This document shows positions 18,923-29,157 of a stretch of DNA of 64,000 nt, one piece after another. Where the stretch lies: contig JADFZW010000006.1 of assembly GCA_015232355.1 (NCBI GenBank), positions 62,001 to 126,000 on the forward strand, read 5' to 3'. Origin of the DNA: Oligoflexia bacterium. GTDB lineage: Bacteria; Bdellovibrionota; Bacteriovoracia; Bacteriovoracales; Bacteriovoracaceae. The translations under genes and the position numbers were made by a program. The notes below the pieces were generated by a model. It saw only the letters and a program-made list of their open reading frames with translations, was not told the origin of the DNA and ran no database searches. Positions within the stretch are counted from its first letter, which is position 1; every line of letters begins with the position of its first letter.

Positions 18923-19669
18923 TTAATATCCAACAACCAACTCTGAGGCCCCAAATTCCAGAGTAGTAAAACTCTTTTCCCATTGAGAAATTTCATCTTT
19001 ATCATTTAAATATTGATCCAAAATTTTATTAAATATCTTTTTAAATCGTGGACCATTTCTAGTGGAAGTAGATACGACCTTCTTGTCCCCTGGACGACTA
19101 CCTCCAGTCACTTCAGTGGAATTAGTTACACTAGCAGTATTATCTAATACAACTTTTTTAAGTTTTGAAATATCATCTCGTTTAACAAGATTTTGTTTTA
19201 GGGTTATTATTATCTGATATTTCTTTCCTGCAACTAAATCTGTGATGGCCGCAATTTTAGTCACATTAAAATTTTTAAACTTAAACAAAGCATCTTCTCG
19301 TTTTTTAATCCTCTCATTTTCCACCACTTTCCCATCAACCATCAATTCAAATCGATAATCCTCATCCCACAAATCATAAATCATCGAAAGTTTAAACTTA
19401 ATAGTTTTAATTGCTAAATTTCCAACCATTAGCTGTGCCTCTCCTAAAATCACAATGGGAATAGCACTATCTAATTTTTTATCAACCATGCCCTGATCAT
19501 ACTCAACATCTTTAAGTGCAACCGCTACAAAATTATTCTCTTTAAATGCTTTAATTGAAGCAGCAGTGGCCCAAGCTTTATTTGAATGAAAAGCTGTGGT
19601 GACAATAAGAATGATCAACCCCAAACAAGAACAAGAGAGAAATAAAACAAAGTTAAATTTTTTATTCAT
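18923..19669 (-). CDS. Exported hypothetical protein, partner of the Omp85-like protein
   Basis: The frame is open further upstream, but the ATG at 19669 gives a proper signal sequence (MNKKFNFVLFLSCSCLGLIILIVTTAF) and avoids overlap with the neighbour. The protein of 248 residues is probably periplasmic. Its middle part (IPIVILGEAQLM ... FKLSMIYDLWDEDYRFELMVDG) looks beta-rich. I do not recognise it. It lies 32 bp downstream of the Omp85-like gene on the same strand, so a shared transcript and role in the outer membrane are likely. Confidence 0.65.
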   Translation of the reverse strand: MNKKFNFVLFLSCSCLGLIILIVTTAFHSNKAWATAASIKAFKENNFVAVALKDVEYDQGMVDKKLDSAIPIVILGEAQLMVGNLAIKTIKFKLSMIYDLWDEDYRFELMVDGKVVENERIKKREDALFKFKNFNVTKIAAITDLVAGKKYQIIITLKQNLVKRDDISKLKKVVLDNTASVTNSTEVTGGSRPGDKKVVSTSTRNGPRFKKIFNKILDQYLNDKDEISQWEKSFTTLEFGASELVVGY

Positions 19670-19701
19670 ATAATTATAATAATAAATAATCTCTAAATAT
19701 T

Positions 19702-21078
19702 CTAAATATATTGTGGATAACTTAACTCTAACATAAGTGATAACTTCACTGTCCAAGAAGATGTGTCCATAATAATTCCTCCATCCAAAGCATATGAAGT
19801 TGGTCGCCATTCACGTGTTGTTCTTCCTGTATTTGTTATATTAAATCTAAGAGTGGGATTAATATACCAAGCAGCACTCTTAAATTCAGCACTCTCACCA
19901 AAATCCCTTTTGAAAATATTTGTATATTTACATCCTAGGGACGGCATCAACTCAATCTCATCATGAGTATCCCCTCCTTCAAAATAACGAAGAGAAAAAT
20001 TATTAGCAAATTGAAAAGATAAGATATTTGTTTGGTTTAAAGCATGATGTTTAATATAATTAGAATAGATATCTAAGTATTTTCCAATCTTAAAATATCT
20101 CATGTAATTATCGTAAAGCTTAACTCCGGTTGAAAGGACTGATCCTTCGGTAGGAATAATGTGATCATTTTCAGAATTCCATCCATAATGAAAGTAGATT
20201 CCCTGCCCTACTCTACTAATACGATGTACCCACTGTAAATTTTGCTCTAATGATATATAGGAAAAATCTGCAAATCTCCAACCAAGCTCGAAATTATTTG
20301 TTAATCCAAGTTCACTAGCGCCACGTATATATCCATCTACTCTATATTTACTATAATAAGATCCTAATCCAAAATTTAAAAACCACTTTTTTGAATCTAA
20401 CAAATGAGGATCTGTGTAAAGTACTGATGGACTTACATTAGTATATCGTAACTTATTAACATAATAATCATTGGGATAAGATTTACTGCTAGAAACTAAA
20501 ACGGTTGCGGATAAGATTTTCCCCTTACCTAGAAAATTAAGATCAGAAACCTTCCCTTCCAGATATGTACCCTCATATGTTTTTTCCATTTTTTTATTAT
20601 CTTCAAAATATTTTTTTCTTATCTCATATCCTCGTCCATAACCAGCATTCAATGCAAATTTAATATCTGTTCCCTCCTCAACCTTAATCACCACAATTAC
20701 ATTTCCGCGCAAACTTCCCTTCTTAAGTGATATATCAACATCATCAAACAACCCTCTAGCATCCAAACGTAATTTTGCATTTTGAATCTCATCAAAATCA
20801 ACGTTCTCACCTACACTCTGATAATATTCATGAGAAATAACAGGACACTTGGTTTTTTTATTGCCTTCACATTCCACTCCCTCAATTACATAACGTGGAT
20901 TAAATTCCACATCAGCTGCTGTATCGGTCGTGGCAGTGACCGTCGCCGTCGCCGTCGCCGTGGCGGTTGCCATCACTTGACTGCTCCCACCTAACCACAA
21001 GAAAACCACCACAATAAGAAGTAACAGACGTAACAAATCTATTCCTTTGATCTTTTGTTTATAAAACTTTTTATTCAT
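19702..21078 (-). CDS. Omp85-type outer-membrane barrel with one POTRA domain
   Basis: The signal segment (LLRLLLLIVVVFLWLGGSS) is followed by an ATATATATVTAT tract. One POTRA domain comes next (YVIEGVECEGNKKTKC ... NAKLRLDARGLFDDVDISL), then about 330 residues typical of a BamA/TamA barrel (SDLNFLGKGKILSATV, SVLYTDPHL, YIRGASELGLTNNFELGWR). Only one POTRA is present, against five in BamA. The C-terminal residue is Ile rather than the usual Phe. It may insert or export a specific partner; the adjacent 248-residue protein is a candidate. An in-frame ATG at 21096 is the alternative start; 21078 has GAGG upstream. Confidence 0.72.
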   Translation of the reverse strand: MNKKFYKQKIKGIDLLRLLLLIVVVFLWLGGSSQVMATATATATATVTATTDTAADVEFNPRYVIEGVECEGNKKTKCPVISHEYYQSVGENVDFDEIQNAKLRLDARGLFDDVDISLKKGSLRGNVIVVIKVEEGTDIKFALNAGYGRGYEIRKKYFEDNKKMEKTYEGTYLEGKVSDLNFLGKGKILSATVLVSSSKSYPNDYYVNKLRYTNVSPSVLYTDPHLLDSKKWFLNFGLGSYYSKYRVDGYIRGASELGLTNNFELGWRFADFSYISLEQNLQWVHRISRVGQGIYFHYGWNSENDHIIPTEGSVLSTGVKLYDNYMRYFKIGKYLDIYSNYIKHHALNQTNILSFQFANNFSLRYFEGGDTHDEIELMPSLGCKYTNIFKRDFGESAEFKSAAWYINPTLRFNITNTGRTTREWRPTSYALDGGIIMDTSSWTVKLSLMLELSYPQYI

Positions 21079-21277
21079 ATTTATTTTGCGCCTCATATTT
21101 TCAATACATCAATAATTAATCATGCACAAAGAATTATAAGCAATTTTAGTACCACTATTTTTATCTGATAATCACTTAAAAAATCAAAAAATATGTGCAC
21201 TTTTATACACAGTTGTGCAGATTATGTAATCTGTGCTGAATATACAATTTAAAATTTATTGAAGATTATAATTATAA

Positions 21278-22054
21278 CTATAGTAGGCGTGGAATAATTT
21301 CTTTGATGATCTCCTGAAATTTTACTTTGATTACATCATAATTAGGAGAATTACCATAAATGCAGTAATCAGAAGGCAAAAGCTCTTGAACAAATTCTCT
21401 CTTCTTCTTTTGCAATTCTGCCTGCCCTCCACTTACAATATCAAGCGTTTTTAAGGAAAATTGATAAACTACTTTTAATGAGCGATTCTCCTCTATTTTA
21501 AGAGAGCAAACCATAGTATCTATCGATGATAGCTCTCTCGTTGCAGGAGGTTCTAATTTAACATCAACAAAAGAACCACTCTTATTAAATTTCTTTTGCT
21601 TAATTTTAAATCTTAAAAAGCGTTCAACTGTCTCTAGAAAAAAAGCAATCATTAGGTTGTGATCTACTAACAATTGAAGATGAGATAATTCCTCTAAGTT
21701 CTCCTCCATTCCATATAATAAATAAATACTTCCGCCCTTGTCTGTGATTGGTGCATCTATTGCTAATTTAAATTCAAATTTATGCTCTAAAATCTCACCA
21801 GGATTCACATTACTTATCTTTTCCGTTTTAAATTGATCAATTACTGTCCAGGCATTTTTCGATTTGCTATGAACTTTCTTGAAATCTCCATAGCACAAAA
21901 CAACTCTTAGAGCGCCCTCCACATTTTCAGGTGAGCTACCTCCATTTCTATTCTTAAGAGCTATCGATCCACTAACCTTATCTCCTTGAATCCAATTCTC
22001 ACCATTTGTATTTAGTACAAACTCCAGATTTTGTTTTATAAACGTACCTTTCAT
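21278..22054 (-). CDS. Arrestin-like/Spo0M-like hypothetical protein
   Basis: A 258-residue cytoplasmic protein without a signal peptide or membrane segment. The N-terminal half (NWIQGDKVSGSIALKNR, then VEGALRVVLCYGDFKK) has the beta-sandwich flavour of arrestin/Spo0M-like proteins (a 'G..V.G.I.L.N' strand pattern), but I hold this only as a weak resemblance. AGAGAAA precedes the ATG. It sits 42 bp downstream of gmd on the same strand and may be co-transcribed with it. Confidence 0.6.
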   Translation of the reverse strand: MKGTFIKQNLEFVLNTNGENWIQGDKVSGSIALKNRNGGSSPENVEGALRVVLCYGDFKKVHSKSKNAWTVIDQFKTEKISNVNPGEILEHKFEFKLAIDAPITDKGGSIYLLYGMEENLEELSHLQLLVDHNLMIAFFLETVERFLRFKIKQKKFNKSGSFVDVKLEPPATRELSSIDTMVCSLKIEENRSLKVVYQFSLKTLDIVSGGQAELQKKKREFVQELLPSDYCIYGNSPNYDVIKVKFQEIIKEIIPRLL

Positions 22055-22096
22055 TTTTATTTTCTCTCTATCTCTTTAACTCTCTTCTCTACTCGC

Positions 22097-23149
22097 TTAT
22101 CTCTTTATTAACTTTAAATCAGCTTCCACCATGATCTTAACTAACTCCTCATATTTCACATTCGGAACCCAACCCAATTTCTCTTTTGCCTTATTTGGAT
22201 TTCCAATCAACAACTCAACCTCGGTTGGTCTATAGTGGCGAGGATCAACATAAACAATTTTTTTATTTGTACGTTTATCCACTCCATATTCATTAACAGT
22301 TCCTCTCTCTCCACACCACTCTATATCAATTCCTGCTGTTTTAAACGCCAACTCTACAAACTCACGAACACGTCTTGTCTCTCCTGTGGCCAAAACATAA
22401 TCATCAGCAACCTCATGTTGTAACATCATCCACATCCCACGAACATAATCAGGAGCATATCCCCAATCGCGTTTAGCATCTAGATTCCCGAGTGAAAGTG
22501 ACTCTTGCAAACCATGTTTAATTTTTGCAACTGCCATAGTAATTTTTCTGGAAACAAAAGTTTCACCTCTAAGAGGTGATTCGTGATTAAATAAAATTCC
22601 ATTACAAGCAAACATATTATATGCCTCTCGATAATTAATAGTTATCCAGTAAGCATAAAGTTTTGCAACAGCGTATGGACTGCGAGGATAAAATGGTGTT
22701 TTTTCACTCTGAGGAACCTCTTGAACAAGACCATAGAGTTCACTAGTGGACGCTTGATAAAATTTTGTCTTCTTTGTAAGCCCTAATAAACGAATCGCCT
22801 CAAGTAATCGCAAAGTCCCCACACCATCAACGTCAGCACTATATTCAGGCGACTCAAATGAAACTTTCACATGGCTCATGGCCCCTAAATTATATATTTC
22901 ATCAGGTAAAATCTCTTGAACTAAACGAATAAGATTTGTTGAATCACTCAAATCACCATAATGCATATAGAATCTTCCCTTGTATTTTGGATTCTCATAC
23001 AAGTGATCAACTCTATCAGTATTAAAAGATGAGCTTCGTCTCTTAATTCCATGAACAACGTAATCTTTTTCCAATAAAAACTCTGCCAGATAAGCTCCAT
23101 CTTGCCCAGTTACGCCAGTGATCAATGCAATTTTATTCTGATAATTCAT
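22097..23149 (-). CDS. gmd: GDP-mannose 4,6-dehydratase
   Basis: Short-chain dehydrogenase-type enzyme that converts GDP-D-mannose to GDP-4-keto-6-deoxy-D-mannose, the entry to GDP-fucose, rhamnose and perosamine sugars for surface polysaccharides. The NADP-binding motif [15 protein letters not shown] is intact, as are the family-specific [16 protein letters not shown] and the catalytic [15 protein letters not shown] (YxxxK). The length of 350 residues is normal. No fucose synthetase gene lies beside it, so the later pathway steps are elsewhere. Confidence 0.97.
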   Translation of the reverse strand: MNYQNKIALITGVTGQDGAYLAEFLLEKDYVVHGIKRRSSSFNTDRVDHLYENPKYKGRFYMHYGDLSDSTNLIRLVQEILPDEIYNLGAMSHVKVSFESPEYSADVDGVGTLRLLEAIRLLGLTKKTKFYQASTSELYGLVQEVPQSEKTPFYPRSPYAVAKLYAYWITINYREAYNMFACNGILFNHESPLRGETFVSRKITMAVAKIKHGLQESLSLGNLDAKRDWGYAPDYVRGMWMMLQHEVADDYVLATGETRRVREFVELAFKTAGIDIEWCGERGTVNEYGVDKRTNKKIVYVDPRHYRPTEVELLIGNPNKAKEKLGWVPNVKYEELVKIMVEADLKLIKR

Positions 23150-23284
23150 AAAATTTTTCCCTCACTTTTCATATAAATTCATTTCATTTTTTAATCATAA
23201 TTTTTATACTTATAATAACCTTTACAAAAAAACCATTCTAAATAATAATATTAATACTTTTAAAACTTCAATAGAAAATACTAT

Positions 23285-23361
<77 letters not shown>

Positions 23362-23391
23362 CTTTCTTATTGTTATTGTTATAATAAGCTA

Positions 23392-24999
23392 ATGCGTATT
23401 CATCTTTTTCTTATAATCATCACAATAATCATGGCGTTTATTCTTGGACGATGGTCTTATCTTTTCAAAGATCATAATCTAAATTCCAATCGTGGCGAAG
23501 AAGTAACAGTTGAAAATACTATTCGTAAAATGTTTAATACTCTTGAAGCAAAGGGTATCTTAGATATCACTCGAATTTACGGCGATTTTGAAAAAAGAAA
23601 ACTTCTTGATCCCAATCTATACAAACATGGTCCACTTCCTAAGAATGAAAAAATTAATTGTTTTCAAGCACAAAAAGAAAGTCTTGGAAATATTTTTAAT
23701 ATCTTTCAAAAAGATCTTTTATGGCAACAATTCCAATGCTCTTACATAAATGAACTTCCAGATGTCTTTTTTGAATACCCTCCCTATATGCACTCAAGTG
23801 GCAAAAGCTATATTTATCTCTATCATAAAATGAAAGGTGAGCAATTAAGTCGTGATTGGATTGAACGTAACTTAAGTTTATTTCATATTCTAGAATTAAA
23901 TGAGATTAAAAAAGAAAAAAATATTATAAAAAGTAAATCTCTCGATATACTTGGAAGTTTTGATCCTATTCGTTTACACTATCTTCTCAATTCTGAGGTT
24001 TTAATTTTACTCGACAACCATTTATTAGTTAAAAAATTAAATTCTTTGGTCAAAAGATATTATTATATATTTGATCTAAATGAAGTTCAAAAATTTTTAG
24101 AAAATGGACAATTCACTATAACCGAAAATCGCTTTGATCAAAAAAGATGCTTACTGGAGGTGGGTAATAGTTGTTGGCGCTACTCTACTCACTATCTTTT
24201 TCAAATGGTAGGAAGTTTTTCATTCTATCTCTTTATTGCAACTATTATTTTACTAATTCTTACAGTTATTGTTCTCATTAAAAATATTATTAAAGAACGG
24301 CGTGATGCTGAACAACGCAAGAATAGTTTACAAATTTTAACTCATGAATTTCGAACACCTGTAAGTTCTATGCTCTTTGAGGTTGAAAAAATCCAACAAA
24401 ATTTTAATCACATTGGAATTCCATTGCAAGATTCAATGTTACGACTATCCAATGATGTTTATCGTTTGCAAAGATTGGTAGAAAAAAGCTCTAGCTACCT
24501 TAATCTTTCCAAACAGAAAGTCTTTCAATTTCAACTTAAAAAATTTGATTCCATAAATGATTTTATGAATGAAATTATTGATCACTATTTTTTAAGTAAA
24601 CTTGAAAGTGAACACTTAAAAATAATTTATCTGCAACAAGATAGCTATTTCTATTTTGATCCACATTGGATGGGTATATGTTTGAAAAATTTGATTGATA
24701 ATAGTTTTGCCCATGGTTCGCCTCCTGTTTCACTACGACTTAATTTATCCAACAACAATGAATTAATGATCGAAGTAAGCGATCAAGGAAGTTGTAGCTT
24801 TAAAAATATTGAACAAATGTGTGCTGATTTTGTAAAATCAAACAAAAGTAAAGGAATGGGATTAGGACTAAAAATTGTAAAAAAAATTGTTGATGATCTC
24901 GGAGGACAACTTCATTACTTACCATCTCCAACACGTTTCCAGATAAAATTAAATCGCCAAAAACTGGAGAAAATATTTTATGAATTACAAAGATTATAA
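23392..24999 (+). CDS. Membrane sensor histidine kinase
   Basis: I used the ATG at 23392 because the longer frame would start inside the tRNA. The 535-residue protein has an N-terminal membrane segment (about 3-20), a periplasmic domain of about 250 residues (possibly of the DUF3404 kind; that is a guess), a second segment (about 275-298), then HisKA (LTHEFRTPVSSMLFEV) and HATPase (N-box LKNLIDNSFAHG, G-box GMGLGLKIVKKI). The C-terminus overlaps the regulator gene by 20 nt, so they form a pair. The ligand is unknown. Confidence 0.9.
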   Translation: MRIHLFLIIITIIMAFILGRWSYLFKDHNLNSNRGEEVTVENTIRKMFNTLEAKGILDITRIYGDFEKRKLLDPNLYKHGPLPKNEKINCFQAQKESLGNIFNIFQKDLLWQQFQCSYINELPDVFFEYPPYMHSSGKSYIYLYHKMKGEQLSRDWIERNLSLFHILELNEIKKEKNIIKSKSLDILGSFDPIRLHYLLNSEVLILLDNHLLVKKLNSLVKRYYYIFDLNEVQKFLENGQFTITENRFDQKRCLLEVGNSCWRYSTHYLFQMVGSFSFYLFIATIILLILTVIVLIKNIIKERRDAEQRKNSLQILTHEFRTPVSSMLFEVEKIQQNFNHIGIPLQDSMLRLSNDVYRLQRLVEKSSSYLNLSKQKVFQFQLKKFDSINDFMNEIIDHYFLSKLESEHLKIIYLQQDSYFYFDPHWMGICLKNLIDNSFAHGSPPVSLRLNLSNNNELMIEVSDQGSCSFKNIEQMCADFVKSNKSKGMGLGLKIVKKIVDDLGGQLHYLPSPTRFQIKLNRQKLEKIFYELQRL

Positions 25000-25738
25000 T
25001 ATCTATCTTATAGAAGATGATCTTAATCTTGGTCAATCATTAGTTGATTACCTTAAATCATTTTCTATGAACATTACTTGGTATAAAAATCTTTCCGATG
25101 CCAATGAAATATTCAAGCTCATAGCTACCAAGGGGCCGTCAAAATCAATATTACTTTTAGATTGGATGTTGCCAGATGGAGAAGGACTTGATTTTTTAAA
25201 AAATGTACGAAAATCTAATCAACATATCCCCATTATCATGTTAACGGCCAGAAACGAACTGATTGATCGCGTACTTGGTCTTGAAAGTGGTGCTGATGAT
25301 TATATGACCAAGCCATTTGATCCACGAGAGCTTATGGCCAGAATAAGAGTACAACTTAGAAATTTCGAAAATGGCAACAATGGTATCAATGCTATCAATA
25401 GCAATAATGGCAACAGTAGCAGCAGAGATGTTGATAAAAATGAAGCTGCAAATATAATTGAATTTGAACTACTTAAAATATCCTTAGAAACTAGAGAAGT
25501 TTTTTATAATAATAAAAAAATTGAACTTACAAAGATGGAATATGATCTTCTCCATCTATTGGCCGAAAATCCTAATCGTGTTTTTTCACGAGAAGAGATT
25601 TTAAATAAAGTATGGGGCATGGATAACTATCCAACGACCAGAACAGTTGATACTCATATATTGCAACTTCGTCAAAAAACTGCTGATCATCTCTTTGAAA
25701 CTGTCCGCGGAATCGGCTATAGGATGGTAAAACCATAG
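24980..25738 (+). CDS. OmpR-family response regulator
   Basis: The receiver domain (residues 1-125) has phospho-Asp in LLLDWMLPDGEG and Lys in MTKPFDPREL. The C-terminal winged-helix effector domain has LTKMEYDLLHLLAENPNRVFSREEILNKVWG and the recognition region TRTVDTHILQLRQK. The linker is lengthened by an Asn/Ser-rich stretch (GNNGINAINSNNGNSSS). Six 11-bp direct repeats lie directly after its stop codon, and they are the natural candidates for its DNA target. Confidence 0.94.
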   Translation: MNYKDYNIYLIEDDLNLGQSLVDYLKSFSMNITWYKNLSDANEIFKLIATKGPSKSILLLDWMLPDGEGLDFLKNVRKSNQHIPIIMLTARNELIDRVLGLESGADDYMTKPFDPRELMARIRVQLRNFENGNNGINAINSNNGNSSSRDVDKNEAANIIEFELLKISLETREVFYNNKKIELTKMEYDLLHLLAENPNRVFSREEILNKVWGMDNYPTTRTVDTHILQLRQKTADHLFETVRGIGYRMVKP

Positions 25739-25740
25739 TC

Positions 25741-25806
25741 TTTTGACAATCATTTTACAATCTTTTGACAATCATTTGACAATCTTTTTACAATCACCTG
25801 ACATAA
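25741..25806. repeat. Six direct repeats with exact 11-bp period
   Basis: The core ACAATC begins at 25746, 25757, 25768, 25779 and 25790, and a variant ACATAA at 25801, each exactly 11 bp apart; the flanking bases read TTT(G/T). The spacing equals one helical turn, so all units face the same side of the DNA. This is the layout of tandem OmpR/PhoB-type sites. The array ends on a -35-like CTGACA. Confidence 0.88.
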
Positions 25807-25824
25807 AAATCCTCACTCTATACG
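25797..25824 (+). promoter_or_regulatory. Candidate activator-dependent promoter after the repeats
   Basis: CTGACA (25797-25802), a 16-bp spacer and TATACG (25819-25824). The -35 element coincides with the last unit of the 11-bp repeats, as in class II OmpR-family activation. It would transcribe the small ORF at 25890. Confidence 0.5.
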
Positions 25825-25889
25825 ATACTAACATTGTGATGATCGTTTGATCTTTAGTTATTATTAGAAACAAAAGGAGAAGGGTATTT

Positions 25890-25994
25890 ATGAAAGCAAT
25901 TTTTTTCTTAAAAAGTCAAAAATTTTTTTATCTCAGAAATGTGACTACAAAAAAAAGAAAAAGACAACATAAAAGCAAAAAATACAGAGGTTAG
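25890..25994 (+). CDS. 34-residue basic small protein
   Basis: A short ORF with a very strong ribosome site (AAGGAGAAGGG, 5 nt before the ATG). The peptide begins MKAIFFLKSQKFFYL and ends in a highly basic tail (KKRKRQHKSKKYRG). It has no known relatives that I can name. The case that it is real rests on the ribosome site, the promoter and the repeat array ahead of it. It may be a regulated target of the adjacent two-component system, or the start of a small RNA. It ends 10 bp before the convergent RND gene stop. Confidence 0.5.
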   Translation: MKAIFFLKSQKFFYLRNVTTKKRKRQHKSKKYRG

Positions 25995-26004
25995 TTTTAT
26001 GAAG

Positions 26005-29000
26005 TTAACGTTTAGTAACCCAATAATAGAGTACAGGAACTAGTGGAATAGAGAGTAATGCTGAAACGATTGCTCCACTCATTAAGCTGATTGCTAAACC
26101 TTGAAAGATTGGATCGAAAATAATTACAAATCCTGCCACTAATACCGCCATGGCCGTTAAAATAATTGGCCTAAACCTAACAATAGTAGAATCAATAACC
26201 GCATCCATACAAGAACTTCCTTCTTGTCTCTTCATCTCGATAAAATCGACTAAAATAATCGAATTTCTAACCGTTATCCCTGCACCCGCAATAAATCCTA
26301 TCATAGAAGTTGCAGTAAAAAAGGAGTTCATAAAATAGTGTCCTGGTAAAATTCCAATCAAAGTCAGAGGGATTGGCAAAATAATAACAAAAGGAAGTAT
26401 AAAGGAATTATACCATCCAATAACTAAAATCATTATTAGAATTATCGCTATAAAAAATGCAATTCCTAAATCCCTAAATACTTCCAAAGTAATATCCATC
26501 TCTCCATCCCACTTTAAAATTGCTTTCTCACTACCACTTGGAACATTATTAGGATTAGAGTAGGTAAGATTAAATTTTTCTTTTAATTGATCTTGCATCT
26601 TTAGTATTGCATAGAAAGGACTCTCTTCAATGCCGGCCACTTCCGCCATAACATAAGAGACTGTTTTTAAATTTTTATGATATATTGGATTTTCAGTGGA
26701 GAGTTTTTTAACCTCCATTAATTTTTTAAGTGGAACCTTATCTCCATCAACTGATGGAACAAGTAATCCAAGTATTTTTTCATCCGATGACTTCACTTGA
26801 TCTCTTAAATCCATTCTCATAAATACTGGTTCTTCTTCATGTGCAATATGCATTTGAAATAAATTCAAATCAGCTAATCCCATAAGTACTGTTGATGTAG
26901 CATAATTTTGAGGTACTCCATGAAGCATTCCTTTGTTTCTGTTAAAATCATATAAAATTTTATTTTGAGTTGCTTCTATACTAGTATCTGTCTCCACTAC
27001 ACCATCAGTATGTTTATAAATTTCTGCGATCTCCATGGTTGCTTTTTGTTGTTGTACTTTATCACTATGATAAATTTCCGCAAGTAGTGTTGACATAACT
27101 GGAGGACCAGGAGGAATTTCTAATAGCTTTATCTTTAAATCTTTTTGAAAGTCTTTTTGTGAAAAATATTTTTTAGCTATGTCTATTCGAATTTTATTAA
27201 CTAGTTCATGACTTTGAATTTTTCTTAAATGCTTATCAACCAAATTAACTTGAATATCTGCTTTATAAGATGATGATCGCATAAATGAATGTTTAACCAT
27301 TCCACTAAAATTAAAAGGGGCAGCAGTTCCTATGTAAGTTTGAACATTTTTTACTTCTGGATAATTATAGAGCATTCCGCTCAACTCTTTCATGAAAATT
27401 TTGGTTTGGTTTAAATTGCTTCCAGGTGGAAGATCTACTAAAATTTGAAACTCTGATTTATTATCAAATGGTAACATTTTTACTTTTACTAATTTTGTAG
27501 CAACTAATGAAATCGATGCTGATAACATCAAAATAACAATAGTAGCAACCAAGAGAGAGTTTCTCTTTTTACTAATTGTCCATGTCATTACTCTTCTAAA
27601 TAATCGACTGAATAATCCAGAATTATTAACTCCCGCATTTACATGATTTGCTTCTTTTATGATTCGTTTTCCGGCCCAAGGAGAAATGATGAAAGCAATA
27701 AACAAAGAAAATATCATTGCAAGAGAAGCACCTATGGGAATCGGTCGCATATATGGCCCCATCAATCCACCAACAAATGCCATTGGCATGATCGCCACAA
27801 TCACCGTAAGCGTGGCCAAAATAGTTGGGTTCCCAACTTCATCAGTTGCAGCTATTATGGCAATATCCTTTGCTTTATGAATACCAAGAGAGAGATGGCG
27901 ATAAATATTTTCAACCACCACAATAGCATCATCTACTAAAATACCAATAGAAAATATCAAGGCGAAGAGAGTTACGCGATTAAGAGTATATCCAAGTAAG
28001 TAATAAATAAAAATAGTAATCGCTAAAGTAACAGGAACTGCAATTCCAACTACTAGAGATACTCGAAGACCCATAGTTAGTGCAATTAATGCCATTACCG
28101 AAATAGTAGCAATTAATAAATGCTCTAGTAATTCATTTGATTTTTCTTTAGCAGTAAATCCGTAATCCCTAGTTACTTCGAATTTTATATTTTTATCAAA
28201 ATTGTTAAGTGAAGTAAGAGTGATAAGTTTATCTTTAAGTTCCGAAGCTAGAATAGTAGCATTCGTTCCTTTCTTCTTGGCATATTCTACCGTAACTGCA
28301 GGTAACATATTCGGGCCGTGCAAAACATGAGATTTAACTTGATCATAATCAAAATTTATCTTTGCTACTTCTTCAAGTTTAATACTTTTCCCATAACGAT
28401 GCCCTATAGGAATATTTCCTACATCATCGATAGTTTGAGAATAAGATCCAACGGCCATAATTGGTTCTGGTGATCTCTCTCTAATTGCACCTATAACATA
28501 AGCAGAGTCTGACTTTTCAACTGCATCTTTTAATTCCACCAAAGTCACGCCTAAACTTTCTAATTTTTTTAAATCAGGAGTAATCCTTAAAATTTTTCTC
28601 TCTCCTCCAATTAAAGATAGATCACTGATGCCATTAATCTCTTGAAGTTTTTTAGCTAAAGGTAGTATTTTGTATCGTATCTCGGAAGAAGAATATTTAT
28701 CTGAATAAAATGTTATTGTATAAAAGGGAACATCATCGATAGTATATGATTTTATTGTCGGATTTAATGCCTCTTTAGGTAAGATATTTTTTAGCACCAT
28801 CATTTTATGATGAACTTTAACTAAAGAATTTTCTAAATCCTCTCCAACATCAAATCTAACTGTCACTAGAGCTGCATTTTCAAGTGAAGTAGAATAGACA
28901 TGTTTAATTGCAAGCAAAGTAGTCATCTCTTTTTCAACAAGATTTGTTACACGTTTTTCTACTTCTTGTGGAGAATATCCTGGTACAGGAATAAAAATAT

Positions 29001-29157
29001 CAACCATTGGTACTTTTATTTGTGGCTCTTCCTCTTTAGGGGTCATGTATATTGCAAATGCCCCCAAAAGTAGGGCCACAATAATAAATAAAAATGTTAG
29101 TTTGGAGTTAATAAACTCTTTTGCGATCTTTCCCGCCATTCCTACAGTAGCATTCAT
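26005..29157 (-). CDS. RND-family efflux transporter (AcrB/HAE1-like)
   Basis: Inner-membrane proton-driven efflux pump of 1050 residues, with the usual duplicated plan: a membrane helix, a large periplasmic loop, six helices, repeated. The proton-relay aspartates appear in IGILVDDAIVVVENIYRHL. The N-terminus begins FINSKLTFLFIIVALLLGAFA and contains PMVDIFIPVPGYSPQEVEKRV. It is the last gene of an operon with the TolC-like, thioredoxin and ArsR-rhodanese genes, sharing one base with the TolC-like stop. No membrane-fusion (HlyD-like) protein is present, which is unusual for a tripartite pump. The substrate is unknown; the context suggests oxidised sulfur or metal-thiol compounds. Confidence 0.92.
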   Translation of the reverse strand: MNATVGMAGKIAKEFINSKLTFLFIIVALLLGAFAIYMTPKEEEPQIKVPMVDIFIPVPGYSPQEVEKRVTNLVEKEMTTLLAIKHVYSTSLENAALVTVRFDVGEDLENSLVKVHHKMMVLKNILPKEALNPTIKSYTIDDVPFYTITFYSDKYSSSEIRYKILPLAKKLQEINGISDLSLIGGERKILRITPDLKKLESLGVTLVELKDAVEKSDSAYVIGAIRERSPEPIMAVGSYSQTIDDVGNIPIGHRYGKSIKLEEVAKINFDYDQVKSHVLHGPNMLPAVTVEYAKKKGTNATILASELKDKLITLTSLNNFDKNIKFEVTRDYGFTAKEKSNELLEHLLIATISVMALIALTMGLRVSLVVGIAVPVTLAITIFIYYLLGYTLNRVTLFALIFSIGILVDDAIVVVENIYRHLSLGIHKAKDIAIIAATDEVGNPTILATLTVIVAIMPMAFVGGLMGPYMRPIPIGASLAMIFSLFIAFIISPWAGKRIIKEANHVNAGVNNSGLFSRLFRRVMTWTISKKRNSLLVATIVILMLSASISLVATKLVKVKMLPFDNKSEFQILVDLPPGSNLNQTKIFMKELSGMLYNYPEVKNVQTYIGTAAPFNFSGMVKHSFMRSSSYKADIQVNLVDKHLRKIQSHELVNKIRIDIAKKYFSQKDFQKDLKIKLLEIPPGPPVMSTLLAEIYHSDKVQQQKATMEIAEIYKHTDGVVETDTSIEATQNKILYDFNRNKGMLHGVPQNYATSTVLMGLADLNLFQMHIAHEEEPVFMRMDLRDQVKSSDEKILGLLVPSVDGDKVPLKKLMEVKKLSTENPIYHKNLKTVSYVMAEVAGIEESPFYAILKMQDQLKEKFNLTYSNPNNVPSGSEKAILKWDGEMDITLEVFRDLGIAFFIAIILIMILVIGWYNSFILPFVIILPIPLTLIGILPGHYFMNSFFTATSMIGFIAGAGITVRNSIILVDFIEMKRQEGSSCMDAVIDSTIVRFRPIILTAMAVLVAGFVIIFDPIFQGLAISLMSGAIVSALLSIPLVPVLYYWVTKR

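Noticed and set aside
19670-19810. Longer start for the 248-residue exported protein
   Set aside because: It overlaps the Omp85-like coding end and hides the signal peptide that begins at 19669.
25741-25806. Short CRISPR-like array
   Set aside because: The units are 11 bp with no spacers and no cas genes are near. The layout fits regulator binding sites.
27643-27939. Plus-strand ORF of 98 codons opposite the RND gene
   Set aside because: It lies wholly inside a strongly conserved RND coding region and has no recognisable protein features.
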